From Lewinellaceae bacterium (GTDB taxonomy: Bacteria; Bacteroidota; Bacteroidia; Chitinophagales; Saprospiraceae), in the NCBI GenBank assembly GCA_020636195.1, contig JACJYH010000005.1, positions 62,001-126,000 of the forward strand: 64,000 nucleotides of DNA, in the 5' to 3' direction. Made by a program: the position numbers and the translations under genes. Of this stretch, positions 63,801 to 64,000 are shown in pieces; the stretch's first letter is position 1; each line of letters starts with the position of its first letter. The notes beneath the pieces are model-generated. The model was not told where the DNA came from. It was given only the letters and a program-made list of their open reading frames with translations, and ran no database searches.

Positions 63801-63876
63801 TACCTGAAATATTGTTCTGAGCGCCAATCATGAGGTAGGTCATACACCCCAAAATCAGAAGTAAACTTTTGCGCAT
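60847..63876 (-). CDS. SusC/RagA-like TonB-linked outer-membrane protein
   Basis: From the ATG at 63876 the protein has about 1009 residues: signal peptide (RKSLLLILGCMTYLMIGA), a carboxypeptidase-regulatory-like domain (ISGKVFSDLDSEPLIGVNVL), TonB box region, plug (GRIAGVTINSAGG, NINIRGMNS, PLFVVDGIII) and a 22-strand barrel ending YNLRVNVGF. It imports a ligand together with SusD using TonB energy. The upstream in-frame start (63915) would precede the signal peptide. It is the first gene of the three-gene operon. Confidence 0.92.
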   Translation of the reverse strand: MRKSLLLILGCMTYLMIGAQNNISGKVFSDLDSEPLIGVNVLIKGSNLGTITDVDGMFTLKNVPQNGVLEFSYVGYQTKSLQISGQEFVNVTLSVSNVLNEVVVTSFGISKDKKVLGYGSQNIKGDELRNSSQQNVVNALQGRIAGVTINSAGGAPGAGANINIRGMNSISGSNNNQPLFVVDGIIISNATNAGHVLPSAGTNAVNSAEQFMNTNRAADINPADIENINILKGAAATALYGQRAANGAVIITTKKGKSGTPSIEYSGIFGVENVNKVPEQQDFYSHGIGGIARTGSIPVFQQFGPPALATDPVYENFKDFFRQGSSANHALSISGGNEKANYYTSLSYFDQTGIVYNSDFNRITGKVAINSQLTNKFSVGGQLNYAKSNGSSPASGDKSIFSSLSYWSPSIDVNDYLKEDGTQKNVTAGTVDNPRYMAEVSPLLTDVNRIFGDINFGYKFNSWLQAKYQITTDYYNDKRNRVVPADLDLGSQVKGFITEESINATEINSNLFLTAEKKLSDNLNGVLTVGNTITDISSEGIYARGEGFVVPGFYNIGNTSNFSAGKTNSLRRLIGLLFDARLEYKNFLYLTVTGRNDWSSTLPSQNRSFFYPSVSLAYILTNSILEDNNVLDFAKLRVSFAKVGKDADPYQIGSYFAPTPGFPFGSLGGFRRDVEIGNYNLLPEITSETEVGLEANLWNNRVYLETNYFIRDSKNQIIDVPVSNVTGFSRFTTNAGLVTNKGIELLLGVTPVRGDITWNVDLNYSRIRNKVKSLPESSNSITYYDQGRSALRLVEGGSIGDLYGYEWKKNENGDVIIGANGLPTLDQSSYVLIGNALPDWTMGINNGLSYKGLALNVLLEWRIGGDMVDLSEINSIRNGIVKFTEDRNKVVVWKGVTEDGSPNTKQVVFDESTYRAFGINAHHSFIIQDASWFRVRNIGLEYTLPKSILGKTFKSLKIGLSSNNFYLNTPFRGYDPEALAFGSGTNLIGFTGRNTPNTRSYNLRVNVGF

Positions 63877-64000
63877 AGAAATGAAATTTTGGTTAATTAA
63901 TAAAATCATGTGCAATTTAAAGATTCATTCTGAAATCAACCAACAATTTACTTTTTTTTTTAAAATTAAATTATTTGAAACCTATGTATAAAGGAATTAA

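Noticed and set aside
1..64000. CRISPR array, rRNA operon or phage structural genes
   Set aside because: No regularly spaced repeats with spacers, no rRNA sequences and no capsid, portal or terminase motifs were found.

Overview
The window looks like a chromosomal segment of a Bacteroidota bacterium, most likely of the Saprospiria (my inference). The grounds are a SusC/SusD transporter pair, a type IX secretion (T9SS) C-terminal sorting domain, DUF3127 and DUF937 proteins, an archaeal/eukaryotic-type ProRS, a short CarB, and many promoters with the Bacteroidota -7 motif TAnnTTTG (seen as TACCTTTG, TATCTTTG, TACTTTTG and similar) close in front of genes. Start codons often lack a clear Shine-Dalgarno sequence.

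Layout. 1-10925 is housekeeping sequence: greA tail, HIT protein, LolD-type ATPase, MltD-like transglycosylase, folB, a HhH-GPD glycosylase, cysQ, a glycosyltransferase, hflX, a T9SS-sorted protein with a broken N-terminus, an M15 peptidase and a MATE exporter. 11001-11074 is a CAU-anticodon tRNA. A copy of its last 47 bp recurs at 22390-22436, next to a tyrosine integrase, so 11029-22436 is an integrated element of about 11.4 kb. It carries integrase, excisionase-like HTH, a protein with family-A DNA polymerase-like motifs, two divergent plasmid-type small proteins, two trypsin-like proteases, a TPR protein, an Ada-like/DUF5763 protein, a 22-residue-repeat protein, and several gene-poor, hairpin-rich stretches. 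Just outside its right end (22548-22998) lies a second structure: a dead GIY-YIG nuclease gene flanked by two tRNA-3'-end-like segments whose T-loop is replaced by a palindrome.

23114-58559 returns to core functions: lipA, a reprolysin-like metalloprotease, smpB, a HEAT-cyclophilin lipoprotein, a PlsC-type acyltransferase, lysS, an ACC-deaminase-like enzyme, DUF937, a PhnP-like hydrolase, a FadL-like porin, proS, DUF3127, a flippase/Wzz/O-antigen-ligase operon, a cysteine desulfurase, a barrel-TPR-SPOR protein, carB, DUF2130, a MarR-controlled redox locus with two matching operators, DinB, and a SurA/PpiD-like chaperone. 58954-63876 is a SusC-SusD-lipoprotein operon on the minus strand.

How parts work together: the tRNA site, integrase, HTH and terminal repeats form the recombination module of the island. 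The MarR repressor probably controls itself and the two downstream oxidoreductases through TTGTATGTACAA-type palindromes. The flippase, Wzz-like and ligase genes form one polysaccharide export/polymerisation unit. Two genes (at 7083-8686 and 44202-45669) show probable one-base homopolymer indels, so sequencing or assembly error should be considered for those.
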